Below, piece by piece: positions 25,593 to 34,352 of a DNA stretch of 64,000 bases. The stretch covers positions 17,948-81,947 of the forward strand of contig JAFVXY010000022.1 of NCBI GenBank assembly GCA_017500845.1, read 5' to 3'. The position numbers were made by a program, and so were the translations under genes. The notes under the pieces are model-generated. The model had not been told where the DNA came from and did not search any database. It worked only from the letters and a program-made list of their open reading frames with translations. This DNA is from Clostridia bacterium. Its GTDB lineage: Bacteria; Bacillota; Clostridia; Christensenellales; Pumilibacteraceae. Positions within the stretch are counted from its first letter, which is position 1; every line of letters starts with the position of its first letter.

Positions 25593-26576
25593 TTATGTGC
25601 GAAGTAAAAGCTCGGCAACCCTTTTTGTGCCGTCAACCTCAAGCGAGGACGGAGCAAAGCTTTGCGTTTTTTCAATCTCGGAAATAAGCCTTTTTGGGGT
25701 AAGCTCGTCTTGATTAAGAACCCTAACAAGCCCCTTTTGTCTAAAATATTCAGCATTTTCAACCTGATCGCCGCGTGACGCTCCCTTAGGCAAGGGAATA
25801 ATAAGGGCCTTTTTGTTGAGTGCGGCGATTTCGAACAGCGAATTTGCTCCCCCGCGCGATATTATTACGTCCGCATCAGCGTAAACGTCTGCCATAAACG
25901 AGCAAAATTCAAGCTCGACATAGCGCGGAATTTTCTTTCCGCTTGCCTTGCCCTTGCCTACGATATGCACTACCGTGTACTTTTGTGTAAGTGTATCAAG
26001 GCAGGACAGTAAGCAGTCGTTGATTGCCGCACTTCCAAGGCTTCCGCCCATAACGAGCAGAGTAGGGTATGCCGAGTGACGGGTGCCGCCATATAGCTCT
26101 TGCCTGATAATCGCACCGGTATATACGCCGTTTTTCAGCCCCTCGGCGGTAACGTCAAACGAGGTGCATACCTTACAGCACCTATGCTTAATCAGCCTAT
26201 TAGTCAGTCCCAGGCTCATATCGCTTTCGTGTGTGATAAGAGGAATTTTTCCCGAGGCATAGGCAACGGGCAGGCTTACGTAGCCGCCTTTGCTAAAAAT
26301 TACGTTTGGTTTAATATCCTTAATGATTTTTTTTGCCGCAGACACCGATTTTGCAAGCTTAAATGGAATGGGTAGGTTGTCTAAAATTTTTCCGCGCACG
26401 TATTTTACGCAAGGAATTTCGTGATAAATTACGCCTTTTTGCTCGGCGATAAGCTGTTTTTCAATACCGCTTCCGCCGATATAATGAACATCACAGCCGC
26501 TTAGATACGGCAAAAGGGCAATATTGGGCATTACGTGGCCTGCCGTGCCTCCACCCGTTAGGACGATTTTTTTCAT
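25593..26576 (-). CDS. murG: UDP-GlcNAc:lipid I GlcNAc transferase (MurG)
   Basis: 327 residues, somewhat short for the family (~355). MurG adds GlcNAc to lipid I on the inner face of the membrane to give lipid II. Seen are the N-terminal T-G-G-G-T-A-G-H-V-M-P, F-S-K-G-G-Y-V-S-L-P, the nucleotide loop M-G-G-S-L-G-S and S-R-G-G-A-N-S-L-F-E with the later GDQVENA. The GAGGTGAA ribosome site supports the ATG at 26576. It sits away from other wall genes, so it could be a second MurG-like copy; the motifs are complete. Confidence 0.88.
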   Translation of the reverse strand: MKKIVLTGGGTAGHVMPNIALLPYLSGCDVHYIGGSGIEKQLIAEQKGVIYHEIPCVKYVRGKILDNLPIPFKLAKSVSAAKKIIKDIKPNVIFSKGGYVSLPVAYASGKIPLITHESDMSLGLTNRLIKHRCCKVCTSFDVTAEGLKNGVYTGAIIRQELYGGTRHSAYPTLLVMGGSLGSAAINDCLLSCLDTLTQKYTVVHIVGKGKASGKKIPRYVELEFCSFMADVYADADVIISRGGANSLFEIAALNKKALIIPLPKGASRGDQVENAEYFRQKGLVRVLNQDELTPKRLISEIEKTQSFAPSSLEVDGTKRVAELLLRT

Positions 26577-26629
26577 ATTTCACCTCGTATATATTTTATT
26601 TCCGCAGCCGATAAATATTACGAAAACGG

Positions 26630-26683
26630 TTGACAATGACCTTATTTTTATGATAGAATAGTAAGGTAGTCAGTTTACTGACT
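26630..26683 (+). promoter_or_regulatory. Promoter with a palindromic operator for the XRE-type regulator
   Basis: TTGACA at 26630-26635, 18-base spacer, TAGAAT at 26654-26659. Directly downstream, over the expected transcription start, lies the perfect inverted repeat AGTCAGT-TT-ACTGACT (26668-26683). This is a natural place for autorepression by the regulator encoded just after it. Confidence 0.65.
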
Positions 26684-26695
26684 GAGTAGGTGAAT

Positions 26696-27061
26696 ATGAC
26701 AAAAAGAGAACGCAGTAAAAAAACTTTTGGCGGATATCTGTACGATTTGCGAAAAGAGAGGGGGATTGGCTTCGATGAGCTCCGTCTTCATTTGGGTGTT
26801 TCCAAGGCATACCTCAACGATGTCGAAACGGATTCTTGCAGGCCGCCAACGCCCGAAATTCAGACAAAAATACTAAAATATATTTGTCAAAAAAAAGCGC
26901 TAAAACAGGAGCAAATCAGTAGGTTTTATTCGCTTGCCGCTTCAAGCCGTGGCGAGCTTCCTGCAGACGTATTACAGTTTCTTATATCCAACGATAGTGT
27001 GCTTGATGAAATTCGAGCTACACAAAACTACAAAACGTTTTGGCAAAACGAGGGAATTTAG
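26696..27061 (+). CDS. XRE-family helix-turn-helix regulator
   Basis: 121 residues. Residues ~10-65 form an XRE-type HTH (G-x-Y-L-x-x-L-R-x-x-R-G-I-G-F-D-E-L, then L-G-V-S-K-A-Y-L-N-D-V-E). The C-terminal part is helical with no recognised ligand domain. A GTG at 26690 is an alternative start, two codons upstream; both lie close to the weak AGGTGA site. It ends 14 bases before parE, so it may be co-transcribed with topoisomerase IV, which is unusual company for such a regulator. Its probable operator is at 26668-26683. Confidence 0.75.
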   Translation: MTKRERSKKTFGGYLYDLRKERGIGFDELRLHLGVSKAYLNDVETDSCRPPTPEIQTKILKYICQKKALKQEQISRFYSLAASSRGELPADVLQFLISNDSVLDEIRATQNYKTFWQNEGI

Positions 27062-27075
27062 ATTTGGGGGTTAAT

Positions 27076-29022
27076 ATGCAAAAAAGCTATAAGGCATCAG
27101 ATATAAAGATTTTGGAGGGACTTGACGCCGTTCGTCTTAGGCCCGGTATGTATATAGGCACGACGGGTATCAAGGGGCTTCACCATATTTTGTGGGAAAT
27201 CGTAGACAACTCGATGGACGAGATCACAAACGGCTACGGTAATTATATAGAGATTATTTTGCACGAGGACGGCTCGGCATCGGTGGAGGACAACGGCAGA
27301 GGTATTCCCGTAGATATTCATCCTCAGCTTGGTGTAAGCGCAGTGCAGGTGGTATTCACTCAGCTTCATGCAGGCGGCAAGTTCGATAACGACAACTATG
27401 CGACAAGCGGCGGCTTACACGGGGTAGGTGCGTCCGTTACTAACGCTCTAAGCGAATGGCTAAACGTAGAAGTTTACAAGAACAACCAAATCTACAAGAT
27501 GGAGTTCGAGAGCAAAACAGTTAAGGGCGAGGTAAAGGGTGGCTTGCCCAAGGGACCCCTTACAACAACGGGCAAAAAGACAAAAAAGCAAGGTACGTAT
27601 ATTCGTTTTAAGCCCGACGGCAGAATTTTTGAGAGTACGGTATTCAATTTTGATACCATCAAACGCCGCATAAAGGAGCTTGCCTTTCTTAATAAGGGTG
27701 CAAAAATCACACTTGTCGATAGGCGCAACACAGACGAGGAGCAAAGCGTAACGTATTGCTACGAGGGCGGCGTAATTGATTTTGTAAAGGATCTAAACGA
27801 AGCCAAAACGCCTTGCTTTAAGACTCCTGTGTATATCTCGGGCACAGAAAACAATATCCATATGGAGCTTGCCTTCCAATATACCGACGGCTATACGGAC
27901 AACATTTTCTCGTACGTCAACAACATTCCTACAAGCGAGGGCGGCACGCATGAAACCGGATTTAAGAGCGGTCTTACAAGGGTAATGAACGACGTCGCTC
28001 GCAAAAGCGGATTCCTAAAGGATAAGGACGAAAACTACAAGGGCGACGACTTTTTGGAGGGATTGACGGCAGTTCTTAGCATAAAGATGCAAAGCGTGCA
28101 GTTTGAGGGGCAAACCAAAACCAAGCTTGGCAATCCCGAAGCACGCATTGCAATCGAACACCTCGTAGTCACCGAGCTGCACAAGTTCTTTGCCTCGTCA
28201 GGTGCAAAAGCCACGATGGATGCAATCCTCAAAAAGGCGGCAATTGCGGCAAAGGTAAGGGAAGAAGCGCGAAAGGCAAAGGAAATAACAAGGCAGAAAA
28301 ACAGCATCGAAAGCTTCAACCTTGTTGGCAAGCTGTCCAACTGCACGGGCAAAAGGGCGGCAGACAACGAACTGTACATTGTCGAGGGTGACTCGGCGGG
28401 TGGAACGTGTAAGCAAGCACGCAACAGACATTACCAAGCTATTCTTCCGCTTAGGGGCAAACCGCTAAACGCGGAGAAAAAACGCATCGACCAAGTGCTT
28501 GAAAATGTGGAAATTCGCACGATTATATCTGCGCTCGGTTGCGGAATAGGCGAGGATTATGACGAGGACGACCTTAACTTCCACAAGGTAATTATTTTGT
28601 CCGATGCCGACCAAGACGGCGGACACATTCGCGCGATACTGCTTACATTTTTCTACCGCTACATGAAGGAGCTGATTACAGGCGGTCATGTTTACATCGG
28701 AATGCCGCCTCTATACAAGGTTTCGCGCAAGGACAATGTGGAGTACGCATACAACGACGACGAGCTTGCGGCGGCAAAGGAAAAGCTTGGCGGCAAGTCG
28801 GAAATTCAGCGATACAAGGGTCTTGGCGAAATGAATGCCGAGCAGCTGTGGGAAACAACTATGGACCCAGCGCGCCGAACACTTATTCAGGTGTCTATCG
28901 ACGATGCGGCAGAGGCAGAAAGGCTCGTGTCCGTGCTTATGGGCGACGCGATCGAAAAGCGCAAGGCGTTTATTATAGAGAATGCAAACTTCAATCGAGA
29001 GGATAACTTTAAGGTAGGTTAG
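27076..29022 (+). CDS. parE: DNA topoisomerase IV subunit B (GyrB/ParE family)
   Basis: 648 residues. The ATPase subunit of a type IIA topoisomerase. Seen are the GHKL ATPase motifs [16 protein letters not shown] and [10 protein letters not shown], then the TOPRIM motifs E-G-D-S-A-G-G and D-A-D-Q-D-G. The phrase [17 protein letters not shown] and the partner lacking a GyrA box point to the topoisomerase IV-like pair rather than gyrase. The ATG at 27076 has a G-rich ribosome site; an upstream TTG at 27040 overlaps the regulator gene. The parC gene starts four bases after it. Confidence 0.85.
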   Translation: MQKSYKASDIKILEGLDAVRLRPGMYIGTTGIKGLHHILWEIVDNSMDEITNGYGNYIEIILHEDGSASVEDNGRGIPVDIHPQLGVSAVQVVFTQLHAGGKFDNDNYATSGGLHGVGASVTNALSEWLNVEVYKNNQIYKMEFESKTVKGEVKGGLPKGPLTTTGKKTKKQGTYIRFKPDGRIFESTVFNFDTIKRRIKELAFLNKGAKITLVDRRNTDEEQSVTYCYEGGVIDFVKDLNEAKTPCFKTPVYISGTENNIHMELAFQYTDGYTDNIFSYVNNIPTSEGGTHETGFKSGLTRVMNDVARKSGFLKDKDENYKGDDFLEGLTAVLSIKMQSVQFEGQTKTKLGNPEARIAIEHLVVTELHKFFASSGAKATMDAILKKAAIAAKVREEARKAKEITRQKNSIESFNLVGKLSNCTGKRAADNELYIVEGDSAGGTCKQARNRHYQAILPLRGKPLNAEKKRIDQVLENVEIRTIISALGCGIGEDYDEDDLNFHKVIILSDADQDGGHIRAILLTFFYRYMKELITGGHVYIGMPPLYKVSRKDNVEYAYNDDELAAAKEKLGGKSEIQRYKGLGEMNAEQLWETTMDPARRTLIQVSIDDAAEAERLVSVLMGDAIEKRKAFIIENANFNREDNFKVG

Positions 29023-29026
29023 AAAT

Positions 29027-31435
29027 ATGGAAAGCGCAAAAACATTATATAAAACGATGGAAGAGGTAATGACCGATTCCATGATTCCGTATTCCGAATA
29101 CGTAATTATGGATCGCGCTTTGCCTCGTGTTGAGGACGGTCTAAAACCAGTTCAGCGTAGAGTGCTGTACGCTATGATGGAGCTTGGCATTATGCCGGAC
29201 AAGCCGTACAAAAAGTGCGCACGTATCGTAGGTGACTGCCTTGGTAAATATCATCCGCACGGCGACACGTCCGTTTACGGAGCACTTGCCCGTATGGCAC
29301 AGCCGTTCAATATGGGCTCGGTGCTTGTGGACGGTCACGGAAACTACGGCTCGATAGACGGCGACAAGCCGGCGGCAATGAGATACACCGAGGCTCGTCT
29401 TGCTCCCCTTGCGCTTGAGCTTATGCGCGACCTCGAAAAGAATACGGTAAACTGGCAGCCCAACTTTGACGACAGCCTTACCGAGCCGTGCTATCTTCCC
29501 GGCAGATTTCCCAACCTTTTAGTAAACGGTGCTACGGGTATTGCGGTAGGTCTTGCTACCAACATTCCGCCGCATAACCTTGTAGAATCTATAGACGGCG
29601 TAATTGCATATATTGACAACCCCAATATAAGCCTTGAGGAAATGATGAAAACCATCAAAGGACCCGACTTCCCCTCGGGCGGAATAATCGTTCAAGGCGA
29701 TCTCGTTGCGGCATACGAAACTGGCAAGGGCAAAATAGGATTAAGGGCAAGAGTTCACGTCGAAAACGAGGGCGAAAAGCGACTTATTGTAATTGACGAG
29801 CTACCCTACCAAGTAAACAAATCAGCTTTGCTCGAAAGTGTTCTTAAGCTTCGCGAGGACAAAAAAGGGGAGCTTTCGTTTATCAGCGACATCTCCGACG
29901 AATCTGACCGAAACGGTATGCGCGCAGTAATAAAGGTCAAAAAAGATGGGGACGTAGATAAGATTTTAGAGCTTTTGTTCAAAAACACCGATCTCCACGT
30001 TTCGTACGGAATAAATATGGTGGCAATTGCTGACGGCAAGCCGCAGCAAATGGGACTGCTTGACATTATCGCTTATTATGTCAACTATCAGCGCGGCCTT
30101 ATAATAAGACGCACCAAGTACGAGTTAGAGCAAGCAAAGGAGCGCGCTCATATTTTAGAGGGGCTTGTTGTTGCGGTAAAAAATATCGACGAGGTCGTTC
30201 GTATAATCAAAACGAGCAAAAACACCACCGAGGCAAAGGAACGTCTGCGTGAAAGATTTTCGCTAAGTGAAAAACAGGTTCAGGCAATTATCGAGCTTCG
30301 TCTTGGCAGACTTACGGCGTTAGAGGTGTACAAGCTCGAGCAGGAGCTTGACGAGCTTCGTCAGCTTATCGAAAGACTTACAAAAATTTTGGGCAGTCGC
30401 AAGCTCCAAATGGAAACGGTAAAAAGCGAGCTTTTCGAAATTAGACGCAAATACAAGCAACCGCGAAAGAGCCTTATTATCAGCGACCTAAGCAAGTACA
30501 AAGTCGAGAAGGCAGATGATCAAAAGGTGCATGAGGAGTACGTGGTTGCTATCACCGAGGCAGGCACCATCAAAAAAATGCTTGTCAAAAACTACAATAT
30601 GGCAACTAAGGATTACGGCGAAAACAGCTCGCTTTACGAGGTATGCGCGCATCTCGTTTTACTCAAAGCCGAAAAGAAGCTTAGCTTGTTTACAAATCTT
30701 GGCAACTGCTTCAAGCTGACCGCGGACGACATTCCCATGGGTAAGTGGCGCGAAAAGGGCGATACGCTAAGCTCGTGTATCAAGGGCTTCGGCGAAAAAG
30801 AGCGGGTGGTCTATGTGCTAAACGGCGATTTACCCGAGGGTGACGTATTTTTCTTTACCAAATGCGGTATGGTCAAAAAGTCGCCGTGGAGTGAGTACAA
30901 CATCATTAAGCACGCATATCAAGCAATGAAGCTTCGCGAGGACGACGAGGTAATCGGAATGCAAACCGTGACGCCCGGTCAGTCGCTTGTGTTTGTTACT
31001 GCAAACGGTATGTGCCTAAGATGCGACGGTGATGAGGTGCCTTGCCAAGGCAGAATTTCGGCAGGCGTAAAGGGCGTTAAGCTTAGTGTGGGCGACGAGG
31101 TTATTGCCGCGGGACAAAACGACGGCGAGGGTCACATCGCACTTATCACCGAAAACGGCTATGCAAAGCGAATGAAAATATCCGAAATAGATGTTATCGG
31201 CAGATACAGCAAGGGCGTAAAGTGTATTGACTTTAAGCAAGGCGCAAAACGACTTGCGTTTGCAAGCATAATCACCGAGGAAATCAAGCCGCTTCTCGAG
31301 CTTGACGGCGAATATCTTATGTGCGTTCCCTCCGACAACTTCAAGGTGGAAGCGCGTATTCACGCGGGCAAGCCGCTTGTAAAAAAATCCGAGGTAACCA
31401 GGGTCATGGTGTACAAGGATAAGTATCAGCAATAA
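29027..31435 (+). CDS. parC: DNA topoisomerase IV subunit A (GyrA/ParC family)
   Basis: 802 residues. The breakage-rejoining subunit. The catalytic Tyr is Y120 in A-A-M-R-Y-T-E. The quinolone region reads [18 protein letters not shown], so the Ser-83 equivalent is Thr81 and the acidic residue (Asp87 of E. coli GyrA, Glu84 of ParC) is Gly85. A C-terminal beta-pinwheel of degenerate blades is present, but no GyrA box (Q-R-R-G-G-x-G) is seen, which favours ParC. It ends at a strong bidirectional terminator. Confidence 0.87.
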   Translation: MESAKTLYKTMEEVMTDSMIPYSEYVIMDRALPRVEDGLKPVQRRVLYAMMELGIMPDKPYKKCARIVGDCLGKYHPHGDTSVYGALARMAQPFNMGSVLVDGHGNYGSIDGDKPAAMRYTEARLAPLALELMRDLEKNTVNWQPNFDDSLTEPCYLPGRFPNLLVNGATGIAVGLATNIPPHNLVESIDGVIAYIDNPNISLEEMMKTIKGPDFPSGGIIVQGDLVAAYETGKGKIGLRARVHVENEGEKRLIVIDELPYQVNKSALLESVLKLREDKKGELSFISDISDESDRNGMRAVIKVKKDGDVDKILELLFKNTDLHVSYGINMVAIADGKPQQMGLLDIIAYYVNYQRGLIIRRTKYELEQAKERAHILEGLVVAVKNIDEVVRIIKTSKNTTEAKERLRERFSLSEKQVQAIIELRLGRLTALEVYKLEQELDELRQLIERLTKILGSRKLQMETVKSELFEIRRKYKQPRKSLIISDLSKYKVEKADDQKVHEEYVVAITEAGTIKKMLVKNYNMATKDYGENSSLYEVCAHLVLLKAEKKLSLFTNLGNCFKLTADDIPMGKWREKGDTLSSCIKGFGEKERVVYVLNGDLPEGDVFFFTKCGMVKKSPWSEYNIIKHAYQAMKLREDDEVIGMQTVTPGQSLVFVTANGMCLRCDGDEVPCQGRISAGVKGVKLSVGDEVIAAGQNDGEGHIALITENGYAKRMKISEIDVIGRYSKGVKCIDFKQGAKRLAFASIITEEIKPLLELDGEYLMCVPSDNFKVEARIHAGKPLVKKSEVTRVMVYKDKYQQ

Positions 31436-31483
31436 AAATTAAGGCTTTGCTATTACAGTTGGTTATTAACTGCAAAGCGCAAA

Positions 31484-31514
31484 AAAAAACGAGCATACGT
31501 AATGCTCGTTTTTT
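31484..31514. terminator. Bidirectional terminator between parC and mntP
   Basis: AACGAGCAT (31488-31496) pairs with ATGCTCGTT (31502-31510), with an A-run before and a T-run after. It serves parC on the + strand and mntP on the minus strand. A second hairpin (GCTTTGC/GCAAAGC, 31444-31478) lies just upstream. Confidence 0.88.
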
Positions 31515-31532
31515 GTCAAATTTGTTTACGTG

Positions 31533-32099
31533 CTAAAAGAACAAATGCTCAAGAAGAATTTTTATGCCGAGTGCAACAAGGACGATACCGCCCAAAAGCT
31601 CGGCTTTTTTCTTGTATTTTGCGCCAAATACGTTGCCGATTTTTACTCCAACAGTAGAAAGGACAAAGGTAATAACACCGATTATTCCTACCGCAATAAA
31701 GATGCTAAAGCTTATTCCGTCCATTGCTATCGATATACCCGCCGCCATAGCGTCAATGCTTGTTGCAATCGCAAGAGGAAGCATTGCAAAAAAAGCTACC
31801 GAGGCGTCGGCTTCTTCCTCGTCACCGGGCTTCAATGCCTCGTAAATCATCTTGCCGCCGATAAAGCCAAGCAGGGCAAATGCGATCCAATGGTCAAACG
31901 CCATTATGTACTCAGCTACAAGCGAGGCAAGCAAAAAGCCAAATAGCGGCATAAGCCCCTGCATTATGCCAAACCAGCCGCCCACAATAAAGGCGTTTTT
32001 AAGCGAAAACCTTTCGGATGCAAGTCCCTTGCAGATTGCAACTGCAAATGCATCCATGCTCAGCGCAAGTCCAAGCAATACAACTTCCCAAATACTCAT
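31533..32099 (-). CDS. mntP: Manganese efflux pump MntP
   Basis: 188 residues with six predicted membrane helices in two repeated halves. The family signatures are visible: A-L-S-M-D-A-F-A-V-A in helix 1 and the related A-T-S-I-D-A-M-A-A-G in the second half, where the Asp residues are thought to handle Mn2+. It exports manganese and prevents toxicity. The start codon has only a weak A/G-rich upstream sequence (AAGAAAAAA) instead of a clear Shine-Dalgarno. A ~100-base leader precedes it. Confidence 0.93.
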   Translation of the reverse strand: MSIWEVVLLGLALSMDAFAVAICKGLASERFSLKNAFIVGGWFGIMQGLMPLFGFLLASLVAEYIMAFDHWIAFALLGFIGGKMIYEALKPGDEEEADASVAFFAMLPLAIATSIDAMAAGISIAMDGISFSIFIAVGIIGVITFVLSTVGVKIGNVFGAKYKKKAELLGGIVLVALGIKILLEHLFF

Positions 32100-32237
32100 A
32101 TTTTTTCTTGTTTTGTAAGGCTACGTCACGCTATCCGTTTTATATAGAGAGTGGAGCTGTGACTTTGATACAAGTCCTTTATTTTTTTGTCTTTTTCAGA
32201 GCTCAAACAGTATAACACTATATTAAACAAAATTCAA
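32100..32237 (-). promoter_or_regulatory. mntP promoter and structured leader
   Basis: On the minus strand TTGAAT (32232-32237), a 17-base spacer and TATACT (32209-32214) form a promoter. The ~100-base leader can fold into a GACTT/AAGTC hairpin and a GTCAC...GTGAC hairpin with an inner CTAT/ATAG. The conserved GGGGAGUAG of the yybP-ykoY manganese riboswitch is not seen, so control by that class is not supported. Confidence 0.6.
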
Positions 32238-32270
32238 GCAAATAGCAGTAGCATTTTTTTCGTTAAGTAC

Positions 32271-32299
32271 TTGATTTTTGTATTTATTTGGTGTATAAT
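32271..32299 (+). promoter_or_regulatory. Promoter of the fumarase operon, probably leaderless
   Basis: TTGATT at 32271-32276, a 17-base spacer and TATAAT at 32294-32299. The ATG at 32306 follows after six bases, with no Shine-Dalgarno sequence. Confidence 0.75.
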
Positions 32300-32305
32300 T
32301 TTAGT

Positions 32306-33148
32306 ATGAGAGATATATCCGTTCAAAAAATAACCGATGCGCTTGTCCAGCTTGTGCATTCTGCCTGCCTTTCTTTAGCACCCGGAGTGGTTGATAAGCT
32401 TAGACAAGCAGAGTTAAAGGAAGAAAACGATACTGCAAGGTTTGCGCTTAAAACCTTAATCGACAACGCACAGCTTGCTTCAAGCAACGCCGTTCCCGTT
32501 TGTCAGGATACCGGAATGGCGGTGGTCTTTGCCGAGATTGGGCAGGACGTACGCTTTGTTGGCGGTAGCTTTACCGATGCGGTAAACGAGGGCGTAAGGC
32601 GTGGCTATAAGGAATTTTATTTGCGCAATAGCGTGCTTGACCCCATCACTCGCAAAAACACGGGAGATAACACCCCTGCTATTATTCATACCTCGCTTGT
32701 GCTTGGCGACAAGGTAAAGCTCACGCTTTTACCAAAGGGCTTTGGTAGCGAAAATATGAGCAAGCTCTATATGCTTACCCCGGCGGCAGGAGTAGCGGGA
32801 GTTATGGATAAGGTGGTAGAGGCGGTATTTAGTGCGGGCTCCAATCCATGCCCGCCCATAGTAGTTGGCGTGGGCATAGGCGGCACGGCAGACTATGCGA
32901 TGCTGCTTGCAAAAAAGGCTTTGCTTCGTGACGTTGGGGTGGCGTCATCAGATCCTCAGCTTGCCGAGATGGAGCAAATTTTGCTTACACGTATCAACGA
33001 TTTAGGGATCGGCGCACAAGGATTCGGAGGCAAGACAACTGCACTTGAGGTTCGTATCGAAAAGCATCCCACACATATTGCGGCGCTTCCCGTAGGCGTG
33101 GCAATTCAGTGCAACGCTCACAGAGTAGCAAGGACGGAGGTTTTATGA
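32306..33148 (+). CDS. Class I fumarate hydratase (or tartrate dehydratase), alpha subunit
   Basis: 280 residues. The iron-sulfur half of a two-subunit hydro-lyase that interconverts fumarate and malate. Seen are V-P-V-C-Q-D-T-G-M-A with one cluster Cys, G-F-G-S-E-N-M-S, and N-P-C-P-P-I-V-V-G-V-G-I-G-G with another. The cluster makes it oxygen-sensitive, fitting an anaerobe. A TtdA-type tartrate dehydratase cannot be excluded by sequence reading alone. The stop overlaps the beta subunit start (ATGA). The longer frame from 32288 would begin upstream of the -10 box and is rejected. Confidence 0.9.
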   Translation: MRDISVQKITDALVQLVHSACLSLAPGVVDKLRQAELKEENDTARFALKTLIDNAQLASSNAVPVCQDTGMAVVFAEIGQDVRFVGGSFTDAVNEGVRRGYKEFYLRNSVLDPITRKNTGDNTPAIIHTSLVLGDKVKLTLLPKGFGSENMSKLYMLTPAAGVAGVMDKVVEAVFSAGSNPCPPIVVGVGIGGTADYAMLLAKKALLRDVGVASSDPQLAEMEQILLTRINDLGIGAQGFGGKTTALEVRIEKHPTHIAALPVGVAIQCNAHRVARTEVL

Positions 33149-33669
33149 CAAAAAGAGTTCAGCTTCCCATTTCGCAAGAGGATATGCTTTCACTAAAAGC
33201 TGGTGATCCGGTTCTTTTAAGCGGTAAAATGCTTACCGGCAGAGATGCCGCACATAAGCGTATTGTCGAGGGGCTTAAGGACGGTAGCTTGTCGTTTGAT
33301 ATTAGCGGCGCAACCATATACTACGTAGGTCCCTGCCCTGCAAAGCCGGGTGACCCGATTGGCAGCTGTGGACCGACCACCTCGTATCGCATGGATCCGT
33401 ATGTGCCCACGCTTATGGACAACGGACTTAAGGCTATGATAGGCAAGGGTGGCAGAAGCAAAGATGTTATTGATGCCATAATTCGCAACAAGGCGGTTTA
33501 TTTTGCGGCAATCGGCGGTGCGGGCGCGATATACAGTCAGCTGGTAAAGGAAGCAAGAGTTATTGCGTACGATGACCTCGGCACCGAGGCTGTGCGCGAA
33601 ATAGAAGTAAAGGATTTTCCCGTAATCGTGGCAATCGACCATAAAGGCAACTGCGTTTACGATAGGTAA
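33145..33669 (+). CDS. Class I fumarate hydratase (or tartrate dehydratase), beta subunit
   Basis: 174 residues. It supplies the catalytic swivel domain of the class I enzyme. Family motifs are S-G-K-M-L-T-G-R-D-A-A-H-K-R near residue 32 and Y-V-G-P-C-P-A-K-P-G-D-P-I-G-S-C-G-P-T-T-S-Y-R-M near 65. The ATG at 33145 has ACGGAGG and overlaps the alpha subunit stop. With the alpha subunit it forms the active site. Confidence 0.92.
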   Translation: MTKRVQLPISQEDMLSLKAGDPVLLSGKMLTGRDAAHKRIVEGLKDGSLSFDISGATIYYVGPCPAKPGDPIGSCGPTTSYRMDPYVPTLMDNGLKAMIGKGGRSKDVIDAIIRNKAVYFAAIGGAGAIYSQLVKEARVIAYDDLGTEAVREIEVKDFPVIVAIDHKGNCVYDR

Positions 33670-33680
33670 AGGGGGATTTT

Positions 33681-34295
33681 ATGAATAAGATTATTACCAT
33701 AGGCAGAGAACTTGGTAGCGGCGGTAGAGAGCTTGGCAGACGTCTTGCCGACTTGCTTGGCTGGGCGTACTACGACAGCGAGATTATAAGCGGAATTGCT
33801 CAAAAGACCGAGCTTGCCGAGTCTTATGTTAAGCAAATTGTTGAACGTAGCCCTGTGGCGAGCTTTCCTATTACGATAGGTCATTCGTTCTTCCCTGTGG
33901 TAAACCCCGGGATGGATCAAACGACCAACATTTACGTAGAGCAAAGTAACATAATCACCGAAATGGCGAATATGTCTGACTGCGTAATCGTTGGAAGATG
34001 CGCCGACTATATTTTGCGAGATCGCAACCCATTCAAGATTTTTGTGTACGCTTCGCCGCAATCGCGTATCGAGCGTTGCAGAAAAAAAAGACCCGAGGAC
34101 GATGCTTTAAGCGACCGTCAAATGTGGAGAAATATTCATAGAGTAGACAGACACCGTGCAAAGTACTATATGTTTTATACGGGTCTAAAATGGGGACACA
34201 AAAACAACTACGATATCTGCATAAATACAACAAACGCCGATATCAAATCGGTTGCCGAGGCACTTGTAAAGATGCTTGCGCCGGAGCAAAAATAA
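33681..34295 (+). CDS. Cytidylate kinase-like family protein
   Basis: 204 residues. The N-terminal I-I-T-I-G-R-E-L-G-S-G-G-R-E-L-G is the altered P-loop of the cytidylate kinase-like family, distinct from classical Cmk. The VIVGRCADYIL and RIERC segments fit the kinase core, and an R-x3-Y helix near residue 152 fits the lid. Substrate unproven; nucleoside monophosphates are likely. It follows the fumarase pair after 11 bases with AAAGGGGG, so it may be in that operon. Confidence 0.85.
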   Translation: MNKIITIGRELGSGGRELGRRLADLLGWAYYDSEIISGIAQKTELAESYVKQIVERSPVASFPITIGHSFFPVVNPGMDQTTNIYVEQSNIITEMANMSDCVIVGRCADYILRDRNPFKIFVYASPQSRIERCRKKRPEDDALSDRQMWRNIHRVDRHRAKYYMFYTGLKWGHKNNYDICINTTNADIKSVAEALVKMLAPEQK

Positions 34296-34352
34296 AACAA
34301 CGTATAGGCAAAATTTATACATTCATCAGGTTAAAACTCGGAGAAAATACTA

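Noticed and set aside
27076-31435. Gyrase (gyrB-gyrA) rather than topoisomerase IV
   Set aside because: The A subunit lacks a visible GyrA box and the B subunit has the ParE-like D-A-D-Q-D-G region; dnaA/recF-type neighbours of gyrase are absent. A phylogeny would settle it.
32100-32202. yybP-ykoY manganese riboswitch ahead of mntP
   Set aside because: The conserved GGGGAGUAG and the matching 3' core are not found on the minus strand, so I list only an unnamed structured leader.
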